Assembly: GCF_014897585.1 (NCBI RefSeq)
Contig: NZ_JABUXW010000013.1
Span: 62,001 to 126,000, forward strand
Direction: 5' to 3'
DNA: 64,000 nt
Origin: Brachybacterium tyrofermentans
GTDB taxonomy: Bacteria; Actinomycetota; Actinomycetes; Actinomycetales; Dermabacteraceae
In this document: in pieces, positions 44,867 to 54,693 of the stretch
Layout of the letters: each line of letters opens with the position of its first letter
Position numbering within the stretch: the first letter of the stretch is position 1
Position numbers and translations under genes: made by a program
Notes under the pieces: model-generated
What the model was told of the DNA's origin: nothing
Databases searched by the model: none
The model's input: the letters and a program-made list of their open reading frames with translations, nothing else

Positions 44867-47800
44867 ATGGCTCGCCCACTGTTCCTCGACTGGCCGGTCC
44901 TCCGGCAGCTGCGCGGTGCGGACCCGACAGGGCGCGGCACCGCGGTGATGTCGCCGACGACCCGCAGCATCTCGCCGCGCACCGCGGACGCGGACGGGCT
45001 CGCCCACAGCGTCTGCCCGTACTGCGCCGTCGGCTGCGCCCAGCGTGTCTTCCATCAGGACGGCAGGGTCACCCAGATCGAGGGCGACCCGGATTCGCCG
45101 GTCTCCCGGGGCCGCCTGTGTCCCAAGGGTGCGGCCAGCGAGCAGCTCGTGAACTCCCCGCTGCGACAGACCTCCGTCCTCTACCGGCGCCCCCACGGCA
45201 CGGACTGGGAGGAGCTCGAGCTCGACACCGCGCTGGACATGATTGCCGACCGATTCATCGAGGCGCGGCGCGCGCACTGGCAGGACACCGATGAGCACGG
45301 ACGCCCGCTGCGACGTGCCATGGGCATCGCGAGCCTCGGCGGGGCCACGATCGACAACGAGGAGAACTATCTCCTCAAGAAGTTCTTCACCGCCGCCGGG
45401 GCGATCCAGATGGAGAACCAGGCCCGTATATGACACTCCGCCACGGTTCCCAGTCTGGGAGCCTCGTTCGGACGTGGCGGTGCCACCCAATCCCTCCAGG
45501 ACATGGCGAATGCTGATTGCATCGTCATCGAGGGCTCGAACATGGCCGAAGCGCACCCGGTGGGATTCCAGTGGGTGATGGAGGCCAAGAAGCGCGGCGC
45601 ACGGGTGATCCATGTGGACCCGCGGTTCACGCGCACCTCGGCGAACGCGGACAAGCACATCCCGCTGCGCTCGGGCACCGATGTGGTGCTGCTCGGCGGC
45701 GTGATCCGCTACGTGCTCGAGAACGAGCTGTGGTTCGACGAGTACCTCAAGCTCTTCACCAACGCCTCGACCCTCGTGAGCGAGGAGTACGGGGATCCCG
45801 AGGACCTCGAGGGTCTCTTCTCCGGGTACGACGAGGAGACGGCCACCTACGACAACAGCACGTGGGCGTACGCCGGGGATCCCGAGCGCCTCGCCCAGGG
45901 TCTCCCGGAGCGCGACGAGACGCTGCGCGATCCCCGCACGGTGTTCCAGATCCTCAAGCGGCACTATGCGCGGTACACCCCGGAGATGGTGCGGGACACC
46001 TGCGGCATCTCCGAAGCGGACTTCGAGTACCTCGCCCGCTCGATCACCGAGAACTCCGGCCGTGATCGCACCACCTGCTTCGCGTACGCCCTGGGCTGGA
46101 CCCAGCACGTCGGCGGCGCGCAGATGATCCGCACCGCGGGCGTGCTCCAGCTGCTGCTGGGCAACGTGGGGCGGCCGGGCAGCGGCATCATGGCGCTGCG
46201 CGGGCACGCCACGATCCAGGGGTCCACAGATATCCCGACGCTCTACCACATCCTTCCCGGCTACCTGCCGATGCCGAAGGCGGGCGAGGACGACTTCGGG
46301 GAGTATGTGCGCCAGATCGGCAAGAAGGAGCAGAAGGGCTTCTGGGCGAATGCGGACGTATATGCCGTGAACCTGCTCAAGGCCTGGTGGGGAGATGCGG
46401 CGACGGCGGAGAACGACTTCGCCTTCGACTACCTCCCTCGCCTCACCGGTGCCCACGGCACCTACCAGACCGTGATGCGGATGCTCGAGGACGGCGTCGA
46501 CGGCTACTTCCTGTTCGGCCAGAACCCCGCCGTCGGTTCGGCCAACGGACGCATGCAGCGACTGGCCATGTCCCACCTGAAGTGGATGGTCGTGCGGGAC
46601 TTCTACATGATTGAATCCGCGACATGGTGGAAGGACGGCCCGGAGATCGAGACCGGGGAGCTGCGCGCCGAGGACATCGCCACCGAGATGTTCTACCTGC
46701 CGGCGGCGAACCACACCGAGAAGGCCGGATCCTTCACCCAGACCCAGCGCATGGTCCAGTGGCGCGACAAGGCCGTGGAGCCTCCGGGAGATGCCCAGAG
46801 CGACCTGCAGTTCGCCTTCGATCTGGGCAACCGGGTGCGGGAGAAGCTCAAGAACTCGACCGATCCGCGTGACCGACCGATCCTCGACCTCACCTGGGAC
46901 TACCCGGTCGACGAGCACGGGGAGCCGGACGCCGAGTCCGTGCTCGCCGAGATCAACGGCCGTCACCTCACCGGTGAGAAGGCCGGCCAGCCGCTCTCGG
47001 GCTTCGCCGAGATGAAGGCCGACGGCTCGACCATCGGCGGCTGCTGGATCTACTCGGGCGTCTACGCGGATGGCGTGAACCAGGCCCGTCGGCGCACTCC
47101 CGGCCAGCAGCAGGACGAGACCGCCGCCGAGTGGGGCTGGGCCTGGCCCGCCAACCGGCGCATCCTGTACAACAGGGCGTCGGCCGATGGGGAAGGCAAG
47201 CCCTGGAGCGAGCGCAAGAAGCTCGTGTGGTGGGACGAGGAGATGGGGCGTTGGACCGGCGACGACGTTCCGGACTTCCCGGTCACCAAGCGACCCGACG
47301 ACCCCGGGGACCCGTCCAAGGGCGGGGCCGGTGCGCTGTCCGGAACCGACGCGTTCATCATGCAGGCCGACGGGCGCGGCTGGCTGTTCGCCCCCAGCGG
47401 TCTGGTCGACGGCCCGCTGCCCACCCACTACGAGGCGCCGGAGTCCACCGTGCCCAATCCGCTGTACGCGGTGCAGAACAACCCCACCCGGGTCACCTTC
47501 CAGGACCGCAACAACATGCAGTCTCCGGGAGCGCACTCGGCCAAGGGCGAGACCTACCCGTATGTGTTCACGACCTATCGCATCACCGAGCACCACACGG
47601 CAGGCGGCATGAGCCGTTTCCTGCCGTACCTCTCCGAGCTCCAGCCGGAGATGTATGTGGAGGTCTCCCCGCAGCTCGCCGGGGAGGTCGGTCTCGAGCC
47701 GTACGGCTGGGCCACGGTCATCTCGGCACGCTCCGCCATCGAGGCGAAGGTGCTGGTGACCGAGCGCATGACGCCGCTGACGATCGGGGACCGCACGGTC

Positions 47801-48163
47801 CACCAGATCGGGATGCCCTTCCACTTCGGCCGCGGCAGCGCCGCGATCGTCGAGGGCGACGGGGCGAACGACCTGATCGGCATGATGCTCGACGCCAACA
47901 CCCAGATCCAGAACAGCAAGAACAACGACTGCGCGATCATCCCCGGTCGTCGCCCGCGCGGCCCGAAGCTGCTGACGCTCGTGGACGAGTATCGTCGACG
48001 GGCCGGGCTGATCCCCGAGGACGAGGCCCAGGTCGACGGGGCGCTCGGCGCCCCCGGACCCGGGCCCGGCCACGAGCTCTCGCCGCACACCATGCGCGGC
48101 CCGGAGGAGGCCACCGCCGTGCCCACCGGGGAACCGTCGATGAAGGAGATGAGGAACCGATGA
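44867..48163 (+). CDS. fdhA: Formate dehydrogenase catalytic subunit, selenocysteine-containing
   Basis: Read through the in-frame UGA at 45431-45433, this is one 1098-residue molybdopterin oxidoreductase that oxidises formate to CO2. Near the N-terminus are [4Fe-4S] ligands CPYCAVGC and RLCPKG. Selenocysteine is residue 189 in the context QARI-U-HSATVPSLG, matching known Sec-containing FdhA. The Mo/W cofactor domains follow: DCIVIEGSNMAEAHP and VDPRFTRTSA. No twin-arginine signal is visible. Without Sec decoding the gene would appear as two separate frames (ending at 45433 and resuming near 45503). It starts leaderless after TAGGAT and overlaps fdhB by 4 nt. Confidence 0.95.
45431..45480 (+). 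promoter_or_regulatory. SECIS element directing selenocysteine insertion in fdhA
   Basis: After the UGA (45431-45433) a spacer of 11 nt leads to a hairpin at 45445-45463: stem GGUUCCCA with UGGGAGCC closing a GUC loop, with a U-rich side suited to a bulge. A lower 7-bp helix (45438-45444 with 45474-45480) extends the structure. The 11-nt spacing and the apical G-U match the E. coli fdhF SECIS recognised by SelB. SelB is encoded downstream. Confidence 0.85.
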
Positions 48164-49155
48164 GCCTGCTCGCCGGACCAGCCGGACCCGCCGCCGCCTC
48201 CGGGTGGGGCGGGGACCAGCAACGGGTCGGATTCTTCACCGACACCTCGATCTGCATCGGCTGCAAGGCCTGCGAGGTCGCCTGCAAGGAGTGGAACCGG
48301 AATCCGGTCGACGGCGATCTGGAGATCCTCGGCTCCAGCTACGACAACACGGGGGCGCTCGGCGCGAACACGTGGCGGCACGTCGCCTTCGTCGAGCAGG
48401 GCAGGGAGAGGATCGAGGCTGCCCAGGAGTCCGGGCGCAAGCTCGTCGGCCTCGGCATGCCCACCGTCGGCCCGCGACCGCCCCGCGGTCAGACGCCCGA
48501 CGGGGACCTCAGCGGGACAGACCGCACCCCGCCGAACACCCAGGAGTTCCGTTGGCTGATGTCCTCGGACGTCTGCAAGCACTGCACCAACGCGGGCTGC
48601 CTGGACGTCTGCCCCACGGGCGCCATCTTCCGCTCCGAGTTCGGCTCTGTCGTGGTCCAGAGCGACGTCTGCAACGGCTGCGGCACCTGCGTGGCGGCCT
48701 GCCCCTTCGGGGTCATCGAACGACGCGACGACGGCACCGTCTCCGCGAAGGTCGAGCGTGACGAGGACGTGCCCCATGCCGGCACCGCCAACAAGTGCAC
48801 CCTCTGCTACGACCGTCTCGTGGTGGGGGAGCAGCCCGCCTGCTCCGCGACCTGCCCCACGCAGTCCATCCGCTTCGGGGAGCACGACGAGCTCGTCGAC
48901 AGCGCTGAGGACCGGGTGCGGGCGCTCCACGAGCAGGGCATGACCGAGGCCCGTCTGTACGGCGCCAACCCCAAGGACGGCGTGGGCGGCACCGGCTCGG
49001 TGTTCCTGCTGCTGGACGAGCCCGAGGTCTACGGCCTCCCGCCGGATCCGCAGGTGCCCACCAAGGAGCTGCCGCAGATGTACGCCCGGGTCGGGATCGC
49101 CGCCGCCGGCATGCTCGCCGCGACGGCCCTCGCCTTCCTGGGAGGTCGCCGATGA
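48160..49155 (+). CDS. fdhB: Formate dehydrogenase iron-sulfur subunit
   Basis: The 331-residue electron-transfer subunit carries ligands for four [4Fe-4S] clusters: CIGCKACEVACKEW, CKHCTNAGCLDVCPTG, CNGCGTCVAACPFG and CTLCYDRL...CSATCPT. Electrons pass from FdhA through these to the membrane partner. A hydrophobic helix near the C-terminus (VGIAAAGMLAATALAFLGG) may anchor it. The extra 60 residues between the first and second clusters are usual for this group. Its ATG overlaps the fdhA stop (ATGA) and its own stop overlaps the next gene in the same way. Confidence 0.93.
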   Translation: MSLLAGPAGPAAASGWGGDQQRVGFFTDTSICIGCKACEVACKEWNRNPVDGDLEILGSSYDNTGALGANTWRHVAFVEQGRERIEAAQESGRKLVGLGMPTVGPRPPRGQTPDGDLSGTDRTPPNTQEFRWLMSSDVCKHCTNAGCLDVCPTGAIFRSEFGSVVVQSDVCNGCGTCVAACPFGVIERRDDGTVSAKVERDEDVPHAGTANKCTLCYDRLVVGEQPACSATCPTQSIRFGEHDELVDSAEDRVRALHEQGMTEARLYGANPKDGVGGTGSVFLLLDEPEVYGLPPDPQVPTKELPQMYARVGIAAAGMLAATALAFLGGRR

Positions 49156-50270
49156 GCATCACCCCGCTGGATGCCGACCGTCCTCCCGAGGGGCCGCGGC
49201 GTCGACGTCGGCCCGGCGCGGGCCGCACCGGCAGGCGTCGCCGCTCGATCGACCGGCTCGGCAGCACCGACGGCGGCCGCGAGCAGGCGGTCGTCGAGGA
49301 CATCACGATCGACCCGTACGACTCCTACTACGGCCGTCCCGTCGTGAAGGCGCCGCCGTGGCGGGCACCGATCGCGGTGTACCTCTTCCTCGGCGGACTC
49401 GCGGGCGGCTCCGGGATCCTGGCCACGGGGGCCCGGCTCACCGGCCGCCCGGTGCTGCGCCGCACCGCGCGCCTGACAGCCCTGGGCGCCCTGGGCGTGG
49501 GCACCGTCGCGCTGATCGAGGACCTCGGCCGTCCCGAGCGGTTCCTGAACATGATGCGCACGCTGAAGATCAGCTCGCCCATGAGCGTGGGCACGTGGAT
49601 CCTCGGGAGCTTCGGTGCGGTCTCCGGCGTGGTCGGGGCGATCGAGGTGGACCGGATGACGGGGGAGCGGATACCCCTGGGGCCGCTGCGCCCTCTCGTG
49701 CACGGCGCCGAGACCCCGGCCGCTCTCGCGCAGGCCGCTCTCGGCCCGCTCCTGGCCTCGTACACCGGTGCACTGCTCGGGGACACCGCGGTGCCCACCT
49801 GGGCCGCCGGCCGCAAGCATCTCTCGGCCCTGTTCGTCAGCTCGGCGACGCTCGCCACCGGCGGCGCCGCGATGCTCACCGCGCCGGTGTCCGAGACCCG
49901 GCCGGCGCGTCTGCTCGCGGTCGCCGGGGTCGCCGGGGACGTCGCCTCCCTGCACGCGATGAAGGCGTCGATGCATCCTCTGGAGGCGGAGCCCCTCGAG
50001 ACCGGCCGCCCCGGGACGATGCTGCGCTGGGCGGAGCGGCTCGCCGTCGCCGGAGCCGTCGGGACCGTCCTGGGCGGGCGCCACCGTGCCGTGGCGGCGG
50101 TGAGCGGCGCCGCGCTGCTGGCCGCCTCGGCCCTGACCCGCTTCGGGGTGCTCGAGGCCGGCCTGGAATCCGTGAAGGACCCGCGGCGCGTGATCGAGCC
50201 GCAGAAGGCGCGGCTGGCCGCCCGACGGGACGCCGGTATCACCGATGACTCGATCACGACCGTCGGCTGA
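49152..50270 (+). CDS. NrfD/PsrC-like membrane subunit of formate dehydrogenase
   Basis: The 372-residue protein has a basic Arg-rich N-terminus of about 40 residues, then about eight hydrophobic segments (PIAVYLFLGGLAGGSGILATG and onward), with the characteristic LIEDLGRPERFLNMMRTLKISSPMSVGTW stretch of NrfD-type quinol-interacting subunits divided across the second and third helices. It would pass electrons to or from the quinone pool, so the enzyme is probably membrane-bound. It overlaps fdhB by 4 nt and ends convergent with selD, leaving only 27 bp and no obvious terminator. Confidence 0.87.
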   Translation: MSITPLDADRPPEGPRRRRRPGAGRTGRRRRSIDRLGSTDGGREQAVVEDITIDPYDSYYGRPVVKAPPWRAPIAVYLFLGGLAGGSGILATGARLTGRPVLRRTARLTALGALGVGTVALIEDLGRPERFLNMMRTLKISSPMSVGTWILGSFGAVSGVVGAIEVDRMTGERIPLGPLRPLVHGAETPAALAQAALGPLLASYTGALLGDTAVPTWAAGRKHLSALFVSSATLATGGAAMLTAPVSETRPARLLAVAGVAGDVASLHAMKASMHPLEAEPLETGRPGTMLRWAERLAVAGAVGTVLGGRHRAVAAVSGAALLAASALTRFGVLEAGLESVKDPRRVIEPQKARLAARRDAGITDDSITTVG

Positions 50271-50297
50271 TCCGCACCTGCTCCTGGACCGGAGCGC

Positions 50298-51311
50298 TCA
50301 GCGCACCTCGATGCCGGAGCCCGCGACGGTCTCCCCGATGATCGGGTAGCCGGGGACCTCGCCGATCACCAGCAGCCCGCCCGAGGTCTGGGCGTCGGCC
50401 AGCAGCAGCAGGTCGTCCTCGGTGATCCCTGCGCCGGCGCGCACGTCCTGGCGCACCCAGTCGAGGTTGCGGCGCGTGCCGCCGGAGACGAAGCCGTCGC
50501 GCAGCGCGTCGGCCGCCCCGTCGATCAGCGGCACGGCGGCACGGTCGATGATCGCGCCGACGCCGGAGGCACGGCCCATCTTGAACAGGTGGCCCAGCAG
50601 GCCGAAGCCGGTCACGTCGGTCGCGGCCCGGGCCCCGGCGGCCAGCGCGGCCCTCGCGGCATCGCGGTTCAGGGCGGACATGGTCGCGATCGCCGCAGCG
50701 GAGACCTCACCGGTGGACTTCATCCGGTTGTTCAGCAGCCCCACGCCGAGCGGCTTCGTGAGCGTGATCGGCAGCCCGGCCGTCGCGGCGTCGTTGCGCA
50801 GCAGGCGGTCGGGATCCGCGGTGCCGGTGACGGCCATGCCGTACTTCGGCTCCGGATCGTCCACCGAATGACCGCCGATGACGGGCACCCCCGCCTCCTT
50901 CGCGATGGCGAGACCACCCGCGAGGACCTCGCGCAGCACCTCATAGGGGAGCACCCCGCGCGGCCAGCCCACCAGGTTGATCGCCACCACGGGGTCCCCG
51001 CCCATGGCGTAGATGTCCGACAGGGCGTTCGCGGCGGCGATGCGGCCCCAGTCGAAGGGATCATCGACCACCGGGGTGAAGAAGTCGGCGGTGGAGAGCA
51101 CGGCGGTGCCGTCGGCGATCCGCACCGCAGCGGCGTCGTCCCCATCCTCGAGCCCCACGATCACGGAGTCGTACTGCTGGCCCGAGAGGGCGGAGACGAC
51201 CTCCTCGAGCTCGCCCGGAGGGATCTTCGAGGCGCAGCCCCCGCCGTGGGCCATGGTCGTCAGACGGATCGACGGTGCGGCCTGGACAGGGACGATCGGT
51301 GAGTCGCTCAT
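50298..51311 (-). CDS. selD: Selenophosphate synthase (selenide, water dikinase)
   Basis: The 337-residue enzyme makes selenophosphate from selenide and ATP, the selenium donor for Sec-tRNA. The N-terminal active-site loop reads AHGGGCASKIPPGE with Cys26 and Lys29, so this is the Cys, not the Sec, version. Asp-rich metal sites (EDGDDAAAVR, STADFFTPVVDDPFDWGR) and the GGHSVDDPEPKYG and TDVTGFGLLGH motifs are intact. ATG 51311 lies 6 nt after a TAGGCT -10 box, suggesting a leaderless transcript. It runs opposite to the fdh operon and is divergent from the Sec tRNA and selAB. Confidence 0.95.
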   Translation of the reverse strand: MSDSPIVPVQAAPSIRLTTMAHGGGCASKIPPGELEEVVSALSGQQYDSVIVGLEDGDDAAAVRIADGTAVLSTADFFTPVVDDPFDWGRIAAANALSDIYAMGGDPVVAINLVGWPRGVLPYEVLREVLAGGLAIAKEAGVPVIGGHSVDDPEPKYGMAVTGTADPDRLLRNDAATAGLPITLTKPLGVGLLNNRMKSTGEVSAAAIATMSALNRDAARAALAAGARAATDVTGFGLLGHLFKMGRASGVGAIIDRAAVPLIDGAADALRDGFVSGGTRRNLDWVRQDVRAGAGITEDDLLLLADAQTSGGLLVIGEVPGYPIIGETVAGSGIEVR

Positions 51312-51317
51312 GGCCAG

Positions 51318-51323
51318 AGCCTA
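51318..51323 (-). promoter_or_regulatory. -10 box of selD (leaderless)
   Basis: TAGGCT on the minus strand is followed by 6 nt and the ATG at 51311. Confidence 0.55.
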
Positions 51324-51413
51324 CCCATCTCGACATCACGGTCCCAGGTCGCTGCCGGGCCCTGTCACGCATCGGAGCGCCTGGTGAGGCCGGAGAACCG
51401 GGCGCGACGGTGA

Positions 51414-51419
51414 TAGTTT
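51414..51419 (+). promoter_or_regulatory. -10 box of the selenocysteine tRNA gene
   Basis: TAGTTT is followed by 7 nt and the mature tRNA 5' end at 51427, so transcription may start on the first base of the tRNA without 5' processing. selA follows within 50 bp and may be read from the same promoter. Confidence 0.5.
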
Positions 51420-51426
51420 GGCCCAC

Positions 51427-51521
51427 GGAGGCGTCCGTGTCCTGGTGGGCGCCCTGGTCTTCAAAACCAGTGAGACCGAGCATCTCGGTCTGGCGGGTTC
51501 GATTCCCGTCCGCCTCCGCCA
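51427..51521 (+). tRNA. selC: tRNA-Sec (anticodon TCA)
   Basis: The 95-nt gene includes encoded CCA at 51519-51521. The acceptor is GGAGGCG/CGCCTCC with discriminator G. The anticodon stem is CTGGT/ACCAG around loop CTTCAAA (anticodon 51461-51463). A long extra arm (AGACCGAG/CTCGGTCT, 8 bp) and T-arm CGGGTTCGATTCCCG follow. The long acceptor-T helix and UCA anticodon identify the UGA-decoding selenocysteine tRNA. It lies between selD and selA. Confidence 0.95.
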
Positions 51522-51570
51522 CTTGAGCGTCGGCCCCGCGGGGTCGACGGCACGGCCCGAGGAGGTTCCT

Positions 51571-52898
<1,328 letters not shown>

Positions 52899-52902
<4 letters not shown>

Positions 52903-54689
52903 GGCAGGTGGTCGCGACGGCCGGCCATGTCGACCACGGCAAGTCCACCCTGGTGCGCGCCCTCACCGGCATCGAGCCGGACCGGCTGGCCGAGGAGCGC
53001 CGCCGCGGGCTGACCATCGACCTCGGCTTCGCGTGGACCACCCTGCCCTCAGGTCAGGAGGTCTCCTTCGTCGACGTCCCCGGTCATGAACGGTTCCTCG
53101 GCAACATGCTCGCGGGCCTCGGCCCGGCGCCGTTGGTGTGCTTCGTGGTCGCCGCGGACTCGGGATGGAGCGCGCAGTCCGGAGACCACCGCGATGCGCT
53201 CGCGGCCCTGGGCATCGACCAGGGACTCCTCGTCGTCAGCCGGAGCGACCTCGCACCCGACCGGGTCGGGTCGGTGATCGCCGAGGCCCGCCGTGAGCTC
53301 CGCGGCACCGGTCTCGCCGACGCTCCCGCGCTCGGCGTCTCCGCCGTCACAGGTGAGGGGATACCGGCACTGCGCGCGGCCCTCGACCACCTCGTCACGA
53401 CCGCCCGGGACCCGTCCCCGCGCGAGCGGGTGCGTCTCTGGATCGACCGCTCCTTCAGCGTCACCGGCGCCGGGACCGTCGTGACCGGCACGCTCGGTGC
53501 CGGCACGGTCTCCCGCGAGGACCCCCTGGAGCTGTGCGGCCAGGAGCGCGGGGGAGAGGCCCTGGTGCGCGGCCTGCAGAGCCACGGCGGCCAGGTGCCG
53601 AGCATCGGACCGGTCACGCGCGCCGCCGTGAACCTCCGCGGCCTCGGCACCGGGGAGATCGGCCGTGGCGATGCCCTTCTCACGCCCGGTGCCTGGGAGA
53701 CCACAACCACGGTCGACGTGCGCCGCCTGACCGGCGCCGAGCTCACCGACGCACCCTCCGAGCTGCAGGCCCATATCGGGACCGCCGCCGTCACGGCACG
53801 GATCAGGCCGTTCGGCCCCGACCATGCCCGCCTCACCCTCAGCCGGTCGCTGCCCCTGGGCGTCGGCGACCGCCTGGTGCTGCGGGGGAGCGGCGCGAGC
53901 TCCATCTGGGGCGGGGTGCAGGTGCTCGACGTCGACCCGCCGCTGCTGGAGCGCCGCGGCGACGGGGCACGCCGACGCACAGCGCTGACCGCCATGCCGC
54001 CTGCCGGTGACGTGGCCGTCGAGGTCGCGCGCCGTCGGGCCGTCCGCGCGGATCTGCTGGCACGCTTCGGGATCGCCCTGCCTGCGCAGCTTCCGCCGAC
54101 GGTGCGGCGACGCGGCGACTGGCTCGTCGACACCGCCGCCGAGAGCGGGTGGACCGCGGCGCTGCGCGAGCTCGTCGAGGACGACCGGCGGGCGGACGCC
54201 CTGACGGCGGGCCTGCCGCGGAAGGCGGCGATCGACGCCCTCTCCCTGCCTGATCCCGCACTGCTGGACGCCGTGGTGGCCGCGGCCGCGCTGGAGCAGG
54301 TGGGTGGCCGGGTGCGCGATGCCGCGGCCGCCGCGGGGCTGGGGAACGCCGAACGGGCGGTCGCTCAGCTCGAGGAGAGGCTGCGGACCGCGCCATTCCG
54401 GGCCCCGGAGGCCGATGACCTCACGGCTCTCCGACTCCGTCCCCGCGAGCTGGCCGCCGCTGCCCGGCAGGGACGGCTGCTCCGGCTTCCGGACGACGTG
54501 ATCCTGCTGCCGAGCGCCCCGGCGCTCGCGATGCGCGAGCTCGCCCAGCTGGCGCAGCCGTTCACCGCGAGCCAGGCTCGCCGGGCGCTCGACACGACAC
54601 GGCGCATCGCCATCCCGCTGCTCGAGCATCTCGACGCCCGCGGCTGGACGCGCCGCCTCGACTCCGGGCACCGGGAGATCGTGCGCTGA
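52899..54689 (+). CDS. selB: Selenocysteine-specific translation elongation factor
   Basis: The 596-residue GTPase brings Sec-tRNA to the ribosome at UGA codons marked by a SECIS hairpin. The G1 motif GHVDHGKST is at residues 9-17, DVPGHE is G3, and SRSD stands in the NKxD position. EF-Tu-like domains II-III follow, then C-terminal winged helices (about 400-596) that bind the SECIS. It ends 4 bp from the convergent valS. It completes a full Sec system together with selA, selC and selD. Confidence 0.94.
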
Positions 54690-54693
54690 GGCC

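Noticed and set aside
45431-45502. Apparent frameshift or pseudogene break in fdhA
   Set aside because: The frame is unchanged across the UGA, the residues match Sec-FdhA proteins, and a SECIS hairpin plus all sel genes are present, so this is recoding rather than damage.
44624-48088. Long minus-strand open frame across fdhA
   Set aside because: Antisense shadow of fdhA; composition is typical of the reverse of a GC-rich gene and no motif is recognisable.
51418-51570. Extended N-terminus for SelA through the Sec tRNA
   Set aside because: The extension would translate the tRNA gene; a strong ribosome-binding site and GTG at 51571 give the expected family length.
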